DNA of 64,000 bases from Rhodovulum sp. ES.010 (lineage in GTDB: Bacteria; Pseudomonadota; Alphaproteobacteria; Rhodobacterales; Rhodobacteraceae): NCBI RefSeq assembly GCF_900142935.1, contig NZ_FSRS01000001.1, forward strand, positions 134,001 through 198,000, given 5' to 3'. A program made the translations under genes and the position numbers. Shown here one piece after another: positions 41,543 to 50,511 of this stretch. Within the stretch, counting starts at the first letter, position 1. Each line of letters begins with the position of its first letter. The notes below the pieces were generated by a model that worked only from the letters and a program-made list of their open reading frames with translations, ran no database searches and was not told the DNA's origin.

Positions 41543-43297
41543 ATGACCCGCAAGACACTGCTTCTGGCGAGCACCGCGCTCCTCGCGGCGCCCGCCTTTG
41601 CCGACGACGTGGAGTTCGCCCCGGTACCCTTCCCGAATACCGACGAGTTGAAGCGTGCCGTGCTGGCCTCCGAAAGCGTCACCATCGGCGGCGAGACCCA
41701 CGAGATCGGCTATCGCGTGATCGCGCGCGGCGGGGACAAGATCGGCGACACCAACTTCGCGCTGATGGTCGACGAAAACGGCGACCCGATCCGGGCCGAG
41801 GACGGCTCGGAATACGTTTCGGTCTCGGCCGACTTCTCGTCGCTTCTGACCGTCGGCGACAAGATCTTCAACGTTACCCATTTCGAATCGCGTCCCGGCG
41901 GCATGTACCTGACCGAACTGCAGCAGGACGCCGAGACGGGCGAGTTGTCCCCGGTGTGGACAAAGCCCATCGACTTCTCCGACTGGGGCGGCCTCTGGGT
42001 GCCGTGTGCCGGTTCGGTGACCCCGTGGGGCACCCATCTGGGCTCGGAGGAATACGAACCGAACGCGCGCGAGGTCCACGAGGCCGAGGCGCTGGAAGAT
42101 ATCGACGACTACTTCTACCCGATGGCGCGCTATTTCGGCGTGCAGCCCTCGGAGATGTCGCTCGACGAGTTCCGCGAGGCGTTCAACCCCTACGCCTACG
42201 GCTACCCGACCGAGGTCGCGGTGTCGGAGGACGGCGAGGCCAGCGTCACCAAGCACTACGCGATGGGCCGCATGGCGATCGAACTGGCCTACGTGATGCC
42301 CGACGAGAAAACCGCCTACATCTCGGATGACGGCACCAATGTCGGCCTGTTCATGTTCGTCGCCGACGAGCCCAGCAATCTCCAGGCCGGCACGCTCTAC
42401 GCCACCAAGCTGACCCAGACCTCGGGCGAGGGTGCTGGTGAGTTCGACATGGAGTGGGTCAGCCTCGGCCACGCCACCAGCGACCAGATCAAGGATGTGA
42501 TCGACCAGAAGCCCGCGTTTGCGGACATCTTCGAGACCGGCGAGGCGGGCGAGAACGGCACCTGCGGCGAAGGCTTCACCTCGATCAACACGACCAACGG
42601 CCATGAGTGCCTGGCGGTGAAGGACGGCATGGACGTCGCCGCCTCGCGGCTGGAAACCCGCCGCTACGCCGCGATGATGGGTGCCACCACCGAGTTGCGC
42701 AAGGAAGAGGGCATCACCTTCGACCGCGAGAGCGGCAACCTCTTCGTCGCCATGTCGGAAATCGGCAAGGGCATGGGCGCCAGCACGAAGCAGGACGTCG
42801 GCGGCCCCGACCACATCCAGCTTGCCGACAATCCCTGCGGCGCGGTCTACGCCCTGCCGGTCGGCGGAAATGCAGAGATCGGCTCGGGCTACGTTGCCCA
42901 TTCGATGGCGGCCCTCGTCGCCGGAACGCCGACGGAATATGCCGAGGACAGCGAATTCGCGGGCAACACCTGCGACGTGGACGGCATCGCCAACCCCGAC
43001 AACATCACCTTCATGACGGGCCACAATACGCTGATCATCGGCGAGGATACCGGCTCGGGCCACCAGAACGACGCGATCTGGGCCTATGACATGGACGAGG
43101 GGGCGCTGACGCGCATCCAGACCACGCCCTACGGGTCCGAGACGACCTCGCCCTACTGGTATCCGAACATCAACGGCTGGGGCTATTTGATGAGCGTGAT
43201 CCAGCATCCCTACGGCGAGTCCGATCAGGACAAGCTGGCCGACCCGGCCGACGCGATGGCCTATGTCGGCTATGTCGGGCCGTTCCCGGCCAAGTGA
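41543..43297 (+). CDS. PhoX-family alkaline phosphatase-like protein
   Basis: 584 residues, DUF839/PhoX group. A Sec-type leader (M-T-R-K-T-L-L-L-A-S-T-A-L-L-A-A-P-A-F-A) replaces the twin-arginine leader of known PhoX enzymes, so the metal cofactors may be loaded differently. The body has acidic calcium/iron loops: L-G-S-E-E-Y near residue 170, Y-I-S-D-D-G-T-N near 255, G-I-T-F-D-R-E-S-G-N near 395 and T-F-M-T-G-H-N-T-L near 490. If active it would release phosphate from organic esters in the periplasm. ATG 41543 has GAGG eight bases upstream; an ATG at 41498 is in frame but would break the leader. Followed by a diheme protein across a GC-rich hairpin. Confidence 0.82.
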   Translation: MTRKTLLLASTALLAAPAFADDVEFAPVPFPNTDELKRAVLASESVTIGGETHEIGYRVIARGGDKIGDTNFALMVDENGDPIRAEDGSEYVSVSADFSSLLTVGDKIFNVTHFESRPGGMYLTELQQDAETGELSPVWTKPIDFSDWGGLWVPCAGSVTPWGTHLGSEEYEPNAREVHEAEALEDIDDYFYPMARYFGVQPSEMSLDEFREAFNPYAYGYPTEVAVSEDGEASVTKHYAMGRMAIELAYVMPDEKTAYISDDGTNVGLFMFVADEPSNLQAGTLYATKLTQTSGEGAGEFDMEWVSLGHATSDQIKDVIDQKPAFADIFETGEAGENGTCGEGFTSINTTNGHECLAVKDGMDVAASRLETRRYAAMMGATTELRKEEGITFDRESGNLFVAMSEIGKGMGASTKQDVGGPDHIQLADNPCGAVYALPVGGNAEIGSGYVAHSMAALVAGTPTEYAEDSEFAGNTCDVDGIANPDNITFMTGHNTLIIGEDTGSGHQNDAIWAYDMDEGALTRIQTTPYGSETTSPYWYPNINGWGYLMSVIQHPYGESDQDKLADPADAMAYVGYVGPFPAK

Positions 43298-43319
43298 GGT
43301 CCGGCAAAAGAGACACATC

Positions 43320-43346
43320 GGGGGGGGCGCCGCCGGCGCCCCCCCC
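43320..43346 (+). terminator. GC hairpin between PhoX-like and diheme genes
   Basis: A perfect 12-pair stem: eight G then CGCC (43320-43331), a three-base loop, and GGCG then eight C (43335-43346). It lies 23 bases after the PhoX-like stop and 32 bases before the diheme start. There is no T run. As it lies between genes of one direction, partial termination or mRNA end protection is likely. Confidence 0.55.
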
Positions 43347-43377
43347 CTGGCCATCCGACACGAGGGGAAGACCACCC

Positions 43378-45009
43378 ATGCGCCGCATCACGACCGCCCT
43401 TGCCCTGACCCTGGCCGCGGCGCCCGCCGCCGCGTTCGACCTGAAGGACAAGACGCTGACGAATCCGACCGCCTACATCCCGTCGCAATGCTACACCGCG
43501 ACGATCGATGCCGAGGGCGAGGCGCATAACCCCTGCTCGACCTGCCATGTGCGCTCGCGCGCGCCGAACTACATCATCGGCGATGCCGGTCTGCAACTGG
43601 AATACGCGTTCCCGAAACCGGCGCTGACGAACCCCTGGAGCAACCTCTTCGTCGATCGGACCGAGGCGATTGCCGCCGTGCCGGACGCCGAGATCGACGC
43701 CTACGTGGCGCAAGGCAACTATTTCGATCCCGACGGCACGATCACGCTGGCCCGCGTGCTGAACGACCTGCCGCCCGAATGGGACGAGGACGGCGACGGG
43801 GAATGGGCGGGCTATGTGCCCGACTGCCATTTCAACTTCGATGCCGAGGGGTTCGATCATGCCCCCGACGGCACGCCGACCGGCTGGCGCGCCTTTGCCT
43901 ATGTGCCGCTGCCGGGGGGCTTCTGGCCCACCAACGGCTCCACCGACGACGTTCTGATCCGGCTGGCCGACCCGTTCCGAACCACCGAGGACGGCACCTA
44001 TGATCGCGAGATCTACAAGGTCAACCTAGCCATCACCGAGGCGCTGATCTTGCGCGCCGACGTGACGATCGACCCGGCCGACGAAACCCGCCTGGGCGTC
44101 GATCTCGACAAGGACGGCACGCTCGGCACCGCCGAGAGGGTCGCCTACGACTGGGCGCCGCTCGAGGGCCGGATCATGTCCTGGGTGGGTGCGGCGAAGG
44201 GCGAGGGGTTGGCCGCGGGGCTGTTCCCCCTGGGCACAGAGTTTTTGCACACGGTGCGCTATATCGACGTGTCCTCCGGCGAGGTCGCTATGGCGCCGCG
44301 CATCAAGGAGGTGCGCTACGGCGTCAAGACGCTGTGGCAGAGCTATGCGGATCTCGAGGTTGGCGGGCTGCTCGAAGCCAAGGAGCGCGCCGATTTCCCC
44401 GACCGGATCGCGATGTTCGAGGGCTCGCTCGAAGAGGGTATCTATAACGGTATGGGCTGGCGCTATCAGGCCTTCATCGAGGATGCCGAGGGCGACCTGC
44501 GCCCGCAGAGCTTTGAGGAAACGGTGTTCTGCATGGGCTGCCATGGCGGGGTTGGGGTGACGGATGACGCCGCCTTCGCCTTTCCGCGCAAGTTGCCCGC
44601 CGACAGCGCCCATGCCCGAGGCTGGTATCACTGGACGCAGAAGTCGCTGGCGGGCACGCCGGAGCCGTTCCGGGCCGATGGGCGCCGCGAACTCCTGACC
44701 TATCTGGAGGAGAACGGGGCGGGAGACGAGTTCCGCAACAATTCCGAGGTGATCCAGCGCTTTCTCGATGCGCGCGGCGAGGTGCGTCCCGAGGCCGCCG
44801 CGGCGCTCAAGGACGACATCTCGGTGCTGCTCTTCCCGTCGGCAGAGCGCGCCCGGACGCTGAACAAGGCCTATCGCGAGATCGTCCGCGAGCAGAGCTA
44901 TATCAAGGGGCGCGATGCGGTGGCGGCGCCGGCGCAGAACGTGCATCGCGAAGTGGAGCCGAACCAGCCCACCGGGGTCGAGCAACCGACGCCCGCGTCG
45001 CTCTGGTAG
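43378..45009 (+). CDS. Secreted diheme c-type protein of unknown function
   Basis: 543 residues. Leader M-R-R-I-T-T-A-L-A-L-T-L-A-A-A-P-A-A-A-F ends near residue 20. Two haem motifs, C-S-T-C-H near residue 55 and C-M-G-C-H near residue 385, lie far apart, and EF-hand-like acidic loops (D-E-D-G-D-G-E and D-L-D-K-D-G-T-L-G) suggest calcium binding. I do not recognise the family. By position it may receive electrons from, or stand in the same periplasmic system as, the PhoX-like protein and small cytochrome. It starts at ATG 43378 with GAGGGG upstream, and ends before a 105-base gap. Confidence 0.7.
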   Translation: MRRITTALALTLAAAPAAAFDLKDKTLTNPTAYIPSQCYTATIDAEGEAHNPCSTCHVRSRAPNYIIGDAGLQLEYAFPKPALTNPWSNLFVDRTEAIAAVPDAEIDAYVAQGNYFDPDGTITLARVLNDLPPEWDEDGDGEWAGYVPDCHFNFDAEGFDHAPDGTPTGWRAFAYVPLPGGFWPTNGSTDDVLIRLADPFRTTEDGTYDREIYKVNLAITEALILRADVTIDPADETRLGVDLDKDGTLGTAERVAYDWAPLEGRIMSWVGAAKGEGLAAGLFPLGTEFLHTVRYIDVSSGEVAMAPRIKEVRYGVKTLWQSYADLEVGGLLEAKERADFPDRIAMFEGSLEEGIYNGMGWRYQAFIEDAEGDLRPQSFEETVFCMGCHGGVGVTDDAAFAFPRKLPADSAHARGWYHWTQKSLAGTPEPFRADGRRELLTYLEENGAGDEFRNNSEVIQRFLDARGEVRPEAAAALKDDISVLLFPSAERARTLNKAYREIVREQSYIKGRDAVAAPAQNVHREVEPNQPTGVEQPTPASLW

Positions 45010-45114
45010 CGGGCGCAGGCGTCGGCGAAATCATGCCGCATGGGGCGTTAACCCATGGGCAGGGTGATTGCGTCATCTTGTCCGTAAGGAAACTTGCGGA
45101 TACGTCCCCAAGCA

Positions 45115-46446
45115 ATGACCGAGGATCGCCAGAACGGCCCCGGCGCGGTCACCGCCGAGCAACGCGCCGACGAAATCGCCCGCGCCTTCGACCGGTTCGC
45201 GCCCGACAGCCAGCCCGCGTTCTGGCGCGGCCCGGTTGTGGTCACGCTCGGGCTTGCGCTGGCGCTGACGGGCGGCGCCTTTATCGGGCGTGATCTTCTG
45301 ACACGCCCCGCGGCGCCCAGCACGCAAGTGATGCAGGCCCCGACCGCAGCGCCGCAGCCGCCCGCGGACGCGGCCCCCCGAAACGCAGCTGCCGCCGAGG
45401 CGCCGGTCGCCCGGCCGCCGGTCGCGGCACGCCCGGTGCGCGCCGTCGCGCCCCGGCCGGCCGCCCCGGTGGTGGCCGATGCACCCGCGCCTGCGGCGCC
45501 CTCCGCGATCCGCCCGCGTCCCCGGCCGGACAGGGCGCCTGTCGCGCTGGCCGCGGCCGCGATGCCGGCCAAGTTGCGCCCGCATCCGCGGCCCGCCGCC
45601 ATGCCCGCCACCCGCCTTGCCACCTTTCCCGCAAGCCTGGCTGCGACCGGGCCCGTCGAATCCTGCCCTGTGCGCCTGGCCGCCGGGATGCCGCGCCGCC
45701 CGGCCGGCGCCGCGTCAGGCAGCGCGCTCGCGGCCCGCATGTCCGGGCTGGGCGGCAGCGACCGCGACCGCCTGATCGCGCGCGAACTGCTCGCCGGCAA
45801 CATGCCGGACTTCCTGCGCCGACTCACTCCGGTCACGATCGCCGGGCCGTTGCCGAACGGCCGCCGCGCCGAGGTGACGATCTGCGTCACCCCGGACTAC
45901 CTCGCGCTCGGGTCCGACGGCGATTTCCTGCGCGTCCCGATGGGCTTGCCCGCCGCGGCCCGGATCGCCGACCGGTTCGGCTTCCTGCTGCCGACGACGC
46001 GGATGGTCGACGCGATCTATGCCGAGGCGCCGCGGCGGCTGGCGCCCCGGCCGATGACGCCGGGCGCCCAGATGACCTCGACTCGCTATTTCTGGCAGCA
46101 CAACCGCACCGTCGAGGGCCAGACCGGCGGGCGCGCCGGGCTGCTGACGGCGGGGCAGAAGAAGGACCTGGTGCTGACCAACCGGCTGCGGCGGGCTCCG
46201 GGCCGCGTGGCGATCTACGGGTGGCACCGGCCGAATGGCGAGCCGATCCAGCCGCTCTCGACGGTGCACGGTGCGGCCTATGCCGATTACAGCCACGGGG
46301 TGCGGCTGGTGAGCCGGACGGCCTTCGTGAACGGGCGCGCGGTGCCGTTGGAGGATCTTCTGGCCGACCGGGCCTATGGAGAACTGATCAGCGGCGAGGG
46401 GCCGATCGACGCGCCGGTCCGGCTCCTGGCCTCGCTCTACCGCTAG
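45115..46446 (+). CDS. Membrane-anchored Ala/Pro-rich protein with unknown globular C-domain
   Basis: 443 residues. After ~40 cytoplasmic residues comes one membrane helix (V-V-V-T-L-G-L-A-L-A-L-T-G-G-A-F-I), then ~150 residues of Ala/Pro/Arg-rich linker, then a folded domain from about residue 210: C-P-V-R-L-A-A-G-M, V-T-I-C-V-T-P-D-Y-L-A-L-G-S-D-G, R-V-A-I-Y-G-W-H-R-P-N-G-E-P-I-Q-P-L and H-G-A-A-Y-A-D-Y-S-H-G-V-R. The H-x4-Y-x-D-Y-S-H-G piece looks like an active site and may be a hydrolase of the envelope. Family not recognised. TTG 45094 is an alternative start. Confidence 0.7.
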   Translation: MTEDRQNGPGAVTAEQRADEIARAFDRFAPDSQPAFWRGPVVVTLGLALALTGGAFIGRDLLTRPAAPSTQVMQAPTAAPQPPADAAPRNAAAAEAPVARPPVAARPVRAVAPRPAAPVVADAPAPAAPSAIRPRPRPDRAPVALAAAAMPAKLRPHPRPAAMPATRLATFPASLAATGPVESCPVRLAAGMPRRPAGAASGSALAARMSGLGGSDRDRLIARELLAGNMPDFLRRLTPVTIAGPLPNGRRAEVTICVTPDYLALGSDGDFLRVPMGLPAAARIADRFGFLLPTTRMVDAIYAEAPRRLAPRPMTPGAQMTSTRYFWQHNRTVEGQTGGRAGLLTAGQKKDLVLTNRLRRAPGRVAIYGWHRPNGEPIQPLSTVHGAAYADYSHGVRLVSRTAFVNGRAVPLEDLLADRAYGELISGEGPIDAPVRLLASLYR

Positions 46447-46461
46447 CGGCCGCGCGCCGGG

Positions 46462-46505
46462 ATCCCTGCAAGCATTCCACCAGGGATTTCGCCCCGAAAA
46501 CCCTG
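46462..46505. terminator. Two overlapping hairpins between convergent genes
   Basis: Hairpin 1: ATCCCTG (46462-46468) with CAGGGAT (46481-46487). Hairpin 2: CAGGG-A-TTTCG (46481-46491), a three-base loop, and CGAAA-A-CCCTG (46495-46505), ten pairs with one mismatch. They share CAGGGAT, so only one can form at a time. They lie between stops at 46446 and 46519 and probably terminate in both directions. Confidence 0.65.
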
Positions 46506-46518
46506 TCGCGCCAAGACG

Positions 46519-47520
46519 CTAGCGCAGGCTCTTGCAGCAGCGGAATCCCAGGTGGTAATTGGCGTGGCTCGCCTGGCTCATCACCCGGTCGCCGTGCCAG
46601 TAGGGCGCGCGCCAGCGGCACCAGTCGGGATGCGCGCGGTAGCTGTCCCAGATGAACCACGATCCCTTCATCTCGGTCACGCCCAGCGTCCGGCTGCCGC
46701 GGCTGGCCATCTGGTCGGGCGCGAGCGGCAGGTTCATGTGTTCTGCCGCGTTGCCGTTCACGTCCAGCACGCCGAGCGGGCTTTCGCAGTCGGGAAAGCT
46801 GCCGGCGGGATAGGTGTTCGATCCGCAATTCCGCCAGCCGCCGCCCGCGCAGCTCGCGCTCTTGGCGCTGGCCTGGGCGCAGACGCCCGCGCGGAAGCCG
46901 GGGCCATAGCTCCAGCGCTTGCCCCCTGCATATTGCGCGTTATGCGCCGCGCGCATGCGTTTCACCGCCGCCGAGGCCGAGACCCCGCGGGCGAGGTCGA
47001 ACCGATAGTCGGCCGGGCCGAGCGTTCCCTGGCAAGCGCCCTCCCATTCATGGGCGTCGCAGAGCCGCTTGCCCTCGGCCGCGCAGATCTCGGCCGCTTC
47101 CTTCGCTTTCACCCAGACGACGGGGTAAGCGCAGGGGATATTGGGATACTCGAACCGGTCGATGCAGGCGGTCGCGTCCTCGGGCCGCTGGGTTGCCGGG
47201 TCGTAGAGCGGCGCCATGTACTTCGCCCCGCAGATCCGCTCGAAGCGGGGATTGGCGTAATAGGCCAGCGCATCGCCGCCCGCGCGTGCGTGGCAGGCCG
47301 CGCGGCTCATCGCGTGACGGGTGATTGCCGGGTTACCCTGTCCGATGAAGCCCGAGCGCGCGAAGATTGCCTTGACGCGGTCCAACCGCGCGCCGGTGAC
47401 GCCCCGCACCGTGCCGAGTTCGCGGAACAGCGCGGCGTTGGTCTCGGCCATGCTTTGTGCGGCGCCGGGCTGGCCGGCGCCGGCCAGCAGGACCGCCAGA
47501 ACAACAAGGGTGCGCGTCAT
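46519..47520 (-). CDS. Secreted protein of the formylglycine-generating-enzyme (SUMF1) fold
   Basis: 333 residues. Leader M-T-R-T-L-V-V-L-A-V-L-L-A-G-A-G, cleaved near A-A-Q. The C-terminal ~220 residues follow the FGE-sulfatase domain: G-K-R-L-C-D-A-H-E-W-E-G-A-C, G-V-L-D-V-N-G-N-A-A-E-H and, at the end, H-L-G-F-R-C-C-K. True formylglycine enzymes act on sulfatases with a pair of cysteines; here the C-terminal C-C could be that site, but no sulfatase gene is near, so a different role is possible. Start overlaps the stop of the upstream gene by four bases (ATGA). Confidence 0.78.
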   Translation of the reverse strand: MTRTLVVLAVLLAGAGQPGAAQSMAETNAALFRELGTVRGVTGARLDRVKAIFARSGFIGQGNPAITRHAMSRAACHARAGGDALAYYANPRFERICGAKYMAPLYDPATQRPEDATACIDRFEYPNIPCAYPVVWVKAKEAAEICAAEGKRLCDAHEWEGACQGTLGPADYRFDLARGVSASAAVKRMRAAHNAQYAGGKRWSYGPGFRAGVCAQASAKSASCAGGGWRNCGSNTYPAGSFPDCESPLGVLDVNGNAAEHMNLPLAPDQMASRGSRTLGVTEMKGSWFIWDSYRAHPDWCRWRAPYWHGDRVMSQASHANYHLGFRCCKSLR

Positions 47521-49295
47521 TCGCGGGTCTCCTTGCGCAGAAGGTAGAAGAAATCCCGGTTGTCTGCGGCGCCGATGAAGCGAGGCACCCGGCGGCCGTC
47601 GCGGCTGGGCGGGTCGATCTGGGCCATACCGGCGACAAGGTGCCGTGTGTCGATGCGGCCTTCCCCATCGGGGGTGTAGACCGCCACATAGGTGTGCTCG
47701 ATCGCGTTCATGTCGAGCAGCATCGCGTAGTCGCAGCCATAGGCCTGGAACACGCGGGCCATGGCCGAGGGCGTCGCGGTCGAAAACCAGGCATAGACGA
47801 GGAACGGCCCGTTCGGCCCGGGCCGGAGACAGGCCCCGGCCCTGAGCGTGCGCAGCTCCGCCTCGGCCGAGCCGGACCAGTTGCCTTCCAGCCAGTTGGC
47901 GACCAGCGGGCCCGGCACGCCCTTGCCGGTGGCGGAGTCGGGGGCGACCAGAGGCACGCCGTTTTGCCGGGCAAAGCGGATGCGCGGCAGCAGCCGGTCG
48001 TCCTCGCGCGCCCATGTCTTCATGCCCACCGTGCCGTCGGTCAGCACGTAAAAGGTGGCGAGGTCCGGCTGGAGCCGGCTCAGCACCGTGCCGTGGACGA
48101 CGAAGCCGTAATGGTATCCGTGGTTCTCGAGTGCCCGCGGTCCGAACCTGAAGGCGCCGTGGCTGCGCTTGAAGCCGCCGGTGAAGGTGGCGGCGGCGCG
48201 CCGTGCGGCGCTGGGCGGCAGCAGCCCGGTGGGCGCCAGGGGCGCGGGCGCGCCGATGCCGTCGGGGCCGGGCAGGCCGGGCGTGCGGTCGCGGGGGCGG
48301 GGCGACCAGTCGAGCCGCGGATGCTCGGTCCCGGTCTCGTAGCCGATCTCGAAAAGCGAGAGGTCGAAGCCGACCAGGTAGACATCCGCGCGTGATTCGA
48401 TTCCGTCGAGAGTCCGCGGACCGTCCTTTGCGCGCAGGATCGCCGGGTCGATCATCCCGGGGTGCAGCGCCGATGCATAGACGCCCGGCGCGCCCTCGAC
48501 GGCATACCAGGCGCCCATTTCCATTCGCTCGGGGTTGGCGCCGACCAGGTCGAAAGTCATCGTTGTATACATCACCGGGTCGTCGCGCAGTCGGGCGCGG
48601 CCCAGCCCTTCCGCCGCGCGACCGGCCTCCGCGGTGCCGAGGATCTCGCCGCTCGCGAGATAGCGGTCCTTGTAGAGAGTGTTCTTGACGAACCCGACCA
48701 GACTTTCACCGAAGGCCACGTTGTCGCGCAGGAATTCGGCGGTGCGTTCCAGGCTGGTGCGCGTGCCTGCCACGCGGTTGCGCAGGTACAGCCGCCCGCC
48801 GCAGAGTTCCGCAAAGGGCAGGCCGGTCGCGCGGGCCGTCGCGAGCTGCGGCGTCGCGCCGGCCCAGGGGCGGCAATGCTGGGTCGACTGCGCCCCGGTC
48901 AGCGCAATGGCGGGGTCCGGCCCGTCCGTGAGCGCGATGCCCTGCGTTCGCGGCGCGGGGTTTTCCAGGTGATAGGCCTCGGGTTCGGCGCCGGGCCAGG
49001 ACACGTCCAGAAGGAACCAGCCATTCGCGGCTGGGTTCAGCGCGGTGAGTTTCAGCCGCGTGCCGTCGGCCGCGGTCGCGGTCTGCTCGGCGCGAAAGAC
49101 CTGCAGGTCGACGACCCGCTTCGGACGGGGGGCGAGGGCGAGGGCGTTGCGCCGGGCCAGTTCCACCGCACTGGGCCGCTCGGGGGAGGCGCCGGGCGCC
49201 ACCCCGTTCTCCGCAGGTGCCATGCCAGGCCAAAGCGCGACGCACAGCGCGGCCAGAAGGCGCCAATGCGGTCCGATGCGGTCGCAGGCGGTCAT
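47517..49295 (-). CDS. Secreted protein of unknown function, 592 residues
   Basis: ATG 49295 gives a leader (R-L-L-A-A-L-C-V-A-L-W-P-G-M-A-P-A). The mature protein is soluble. Segments such as V-M-Y-T-T-M-T-F-D, A-T-F-Y-V-L-T-D-G-T-V-G-M-K-T-W and A-M-L-L-D-M-N-A-I-E-H-T-Y near the end recall the phosphodiester glycosidase/NAGPA-like domain (DUF2233), where the last motif is L-D-G-G-x-S; here it is L-D-M-N-A, so activity is uncertain. It is coupled to the FGE-like gene by an ATGA overlap, and the two probably work together at the cell surface. Confidence 0.7.
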   Translation of the reverse strand: MTACDRIGPHWRLLAALCVALWPGMAPAENGVAPGASPERPSAVELARRNALALAPRPKRVVDLQVFRAEQTATAADGTRLKLTALNPAANGWFLLDVSWPGAEPEAYHLENPAPRTQGIALTDGPDPAIALTGAQSTQHCRPWAGATPQLATARATGLPFAELCGGRLYLRNRVAGTRTSLERTAEFLRDNVAFGESLVGFVKNTLYKDRYLASGEILGTAEAGRAAEGLGRARLRDDPVMYTTMTFDLVGANPERMEMGAWYAVEGAPGVYASALHPGMIDPAILRAKDGPRTLDGIESRADVYLVGFDLSLFEIGYETGTEHPRLDWSPRPRDRTPGLPGPDGIGAPAPLAPTGLLPPSAARRAAATFTGGFKRSHGAFRFGPRALENHGYHYGFVVHGTVLSRLQPDLATFYVLTDGTVGMKTWAREDDRLLPRIRFARQNGVPLVAPDSATGKGVPGPLVANWLEGNWSGSAEAELRTLRAGACLRPGPNGPFLVYAWFSTATPSAMARVFQAYGCDYAMLLDMNAIEHTYVAVYTPDGEGRIDTRHLVAGMAQIDPPSRDGRRVPRFIGAADNRDFFYLLRKETRE

Positions 49296-49403
49296 CGCTA
49301 CCAGAACATGCCTTCCCCAAACGCCCGGCACCGCGCAATCGGGCCGGTCCGCTGGGTCGAAGCCTACCGATGGCCAACCCGTTCGGGCAAGTCCGGGATT
49401 CCC

Positions 49404-50411
49404 TCAGAACCCGTAATAGTCGCGGAACCATGCCACGAAACGGGCCACGCCGTCGCGGAAGCCGGTTTCGGGCCGGTAGCCGGTCAATCGCATCAGCAGG
49501 CCGGCATCGGCCCAGGTGGCCGGGACGTCGCCGGGCTGCATCTCCATCAGGTTGCGGATCGCGGGGCGGCCGAGCTCGGCCTCCAGCGCGTCGATGAAAT
49601 CGGTCAGCTTCACGCTTTCGGAATTGCCGATATTGACGACGCGGAATGGCGCCACGGGGCTGAGGCTGTCGCCCTCGGGGACGATGCCGTCCGCGGGTCG
49701 CTCGGGCACCGCGTCCATCAGCAGACGGATTCCGCGCACGAGGTCGCTGACATAGGTGAAGTCGCGCCACATCTCGCCGTGATTGTAGACGTCGATCGGT
49801 TCGCCCCTGGCGATCTTCAGCGCGAACTTGATCGGCGCCATGTCGGGCCGGCCCCAGGGGCCGTAGACCGTGAAGAAGCGGAACATCGTGCTGGGCAGGT
49901 CGTGCAGGTGGGCATAGGCGTGGCCCATCGCCTCGGCCGCCTTCTTGGTGGCGGCGTAGATCGTCAGCGGCGTGTCGGCCTTCTGCGTTTCGGCGAACGG
50001 CATCTCGGTATTCGCGCCATAGACCGATGAGGTGGAGGCGATCAGCAGGTGGCGCACGCGGTGCCGCCGGGCGGCTTCCATCACGTTGAAGGTGCCGATG
50101 AGGTTCGCGTCGATATAGGCACGCGGGTTTTCCAGCGAGTAACGTACCCCCGCCTGGGCGGCGAGATGGACGATCATGTCCGGGGCGAACTCGTCGACGG
50201 CCGCCGCAAGCGCCGCGTCGTCCTCCAGCATCGCCTCGGTCGCGGCAAAGCCTTGCTTTTGCAGCAGCCGTTCGTTGCGGCGCCGCTTGAGGGTGATGTC
50301 ATAATAGTCGGTGAACCCGTCGAAGCCATGTACCTGATGGCCTTCGTCGAGAAGTAGGTCGGCCAGATGGTAGCCGATGAAGCCGGCGGTGCCGGTGATG
50401 AAAATGCGCAT
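49404..50411 (-). CDS. UDP-glucuronate 4-epimerase-like NAD-dependent epimerase
   Basis: 335 residues, extended SDR. G-T-A-G-F-I-G-Y-H near residue 7, H-L-A-A-Q-A-G-V-R-Y-S near residue 82, S-S-V-Y-G and Y-A-A-T-K-K (Y-x3-K) near 145, R-F-F-T-V-Y-G-P-W-G-R-P-D near 175. These are the hallmarks of the UDP-glucuronate 4-epimerase (CapI/LpsL) branch. It would supply UDP-galacturonate for surface polysaccharide. Single gene with 100 bases between it and the H-NS-like gene. Confidence 0.88.
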   Translation of the reverse strand: MRIFITGTAGFIGYHLADLLLDEGHQVHGFDGFTDYYDITLKRRRNERLLQKQGFAATEAMLEDDAALAAAVDEFAPDMIVHLAAQAGVRYSLENPRAYIDANLIGTFNVMEAARRHRVRHLLIASTSSVYGANTEMPFAETQKADTPLTIYAATKKAAEAMGHAYAHLHDLPSTMFRFFTVYGPWGRPDMAPIKFALKIARGEPIDVYNHGEMWRDFTYVSDLVRGIRLLMDAVPERPADGIVPEGDSLSPVAPFRVVNIGNSESVKLTDFIDALEAELGRPAIRNLMEMQPGDVPATWADAGLLMRLTGYRPETGFRDGVARFVAWFRDYYGF

Positions 50412-50511
50412 GATGGGGCCTGCCTCGGGGCGTCGTGATCGCGCCCCTTATAGGGCAGGCCCCGCCGCGTCGGCCAGACCTCGCGCGACAATGGTGGCGG
50501 CGGCTACCGGG

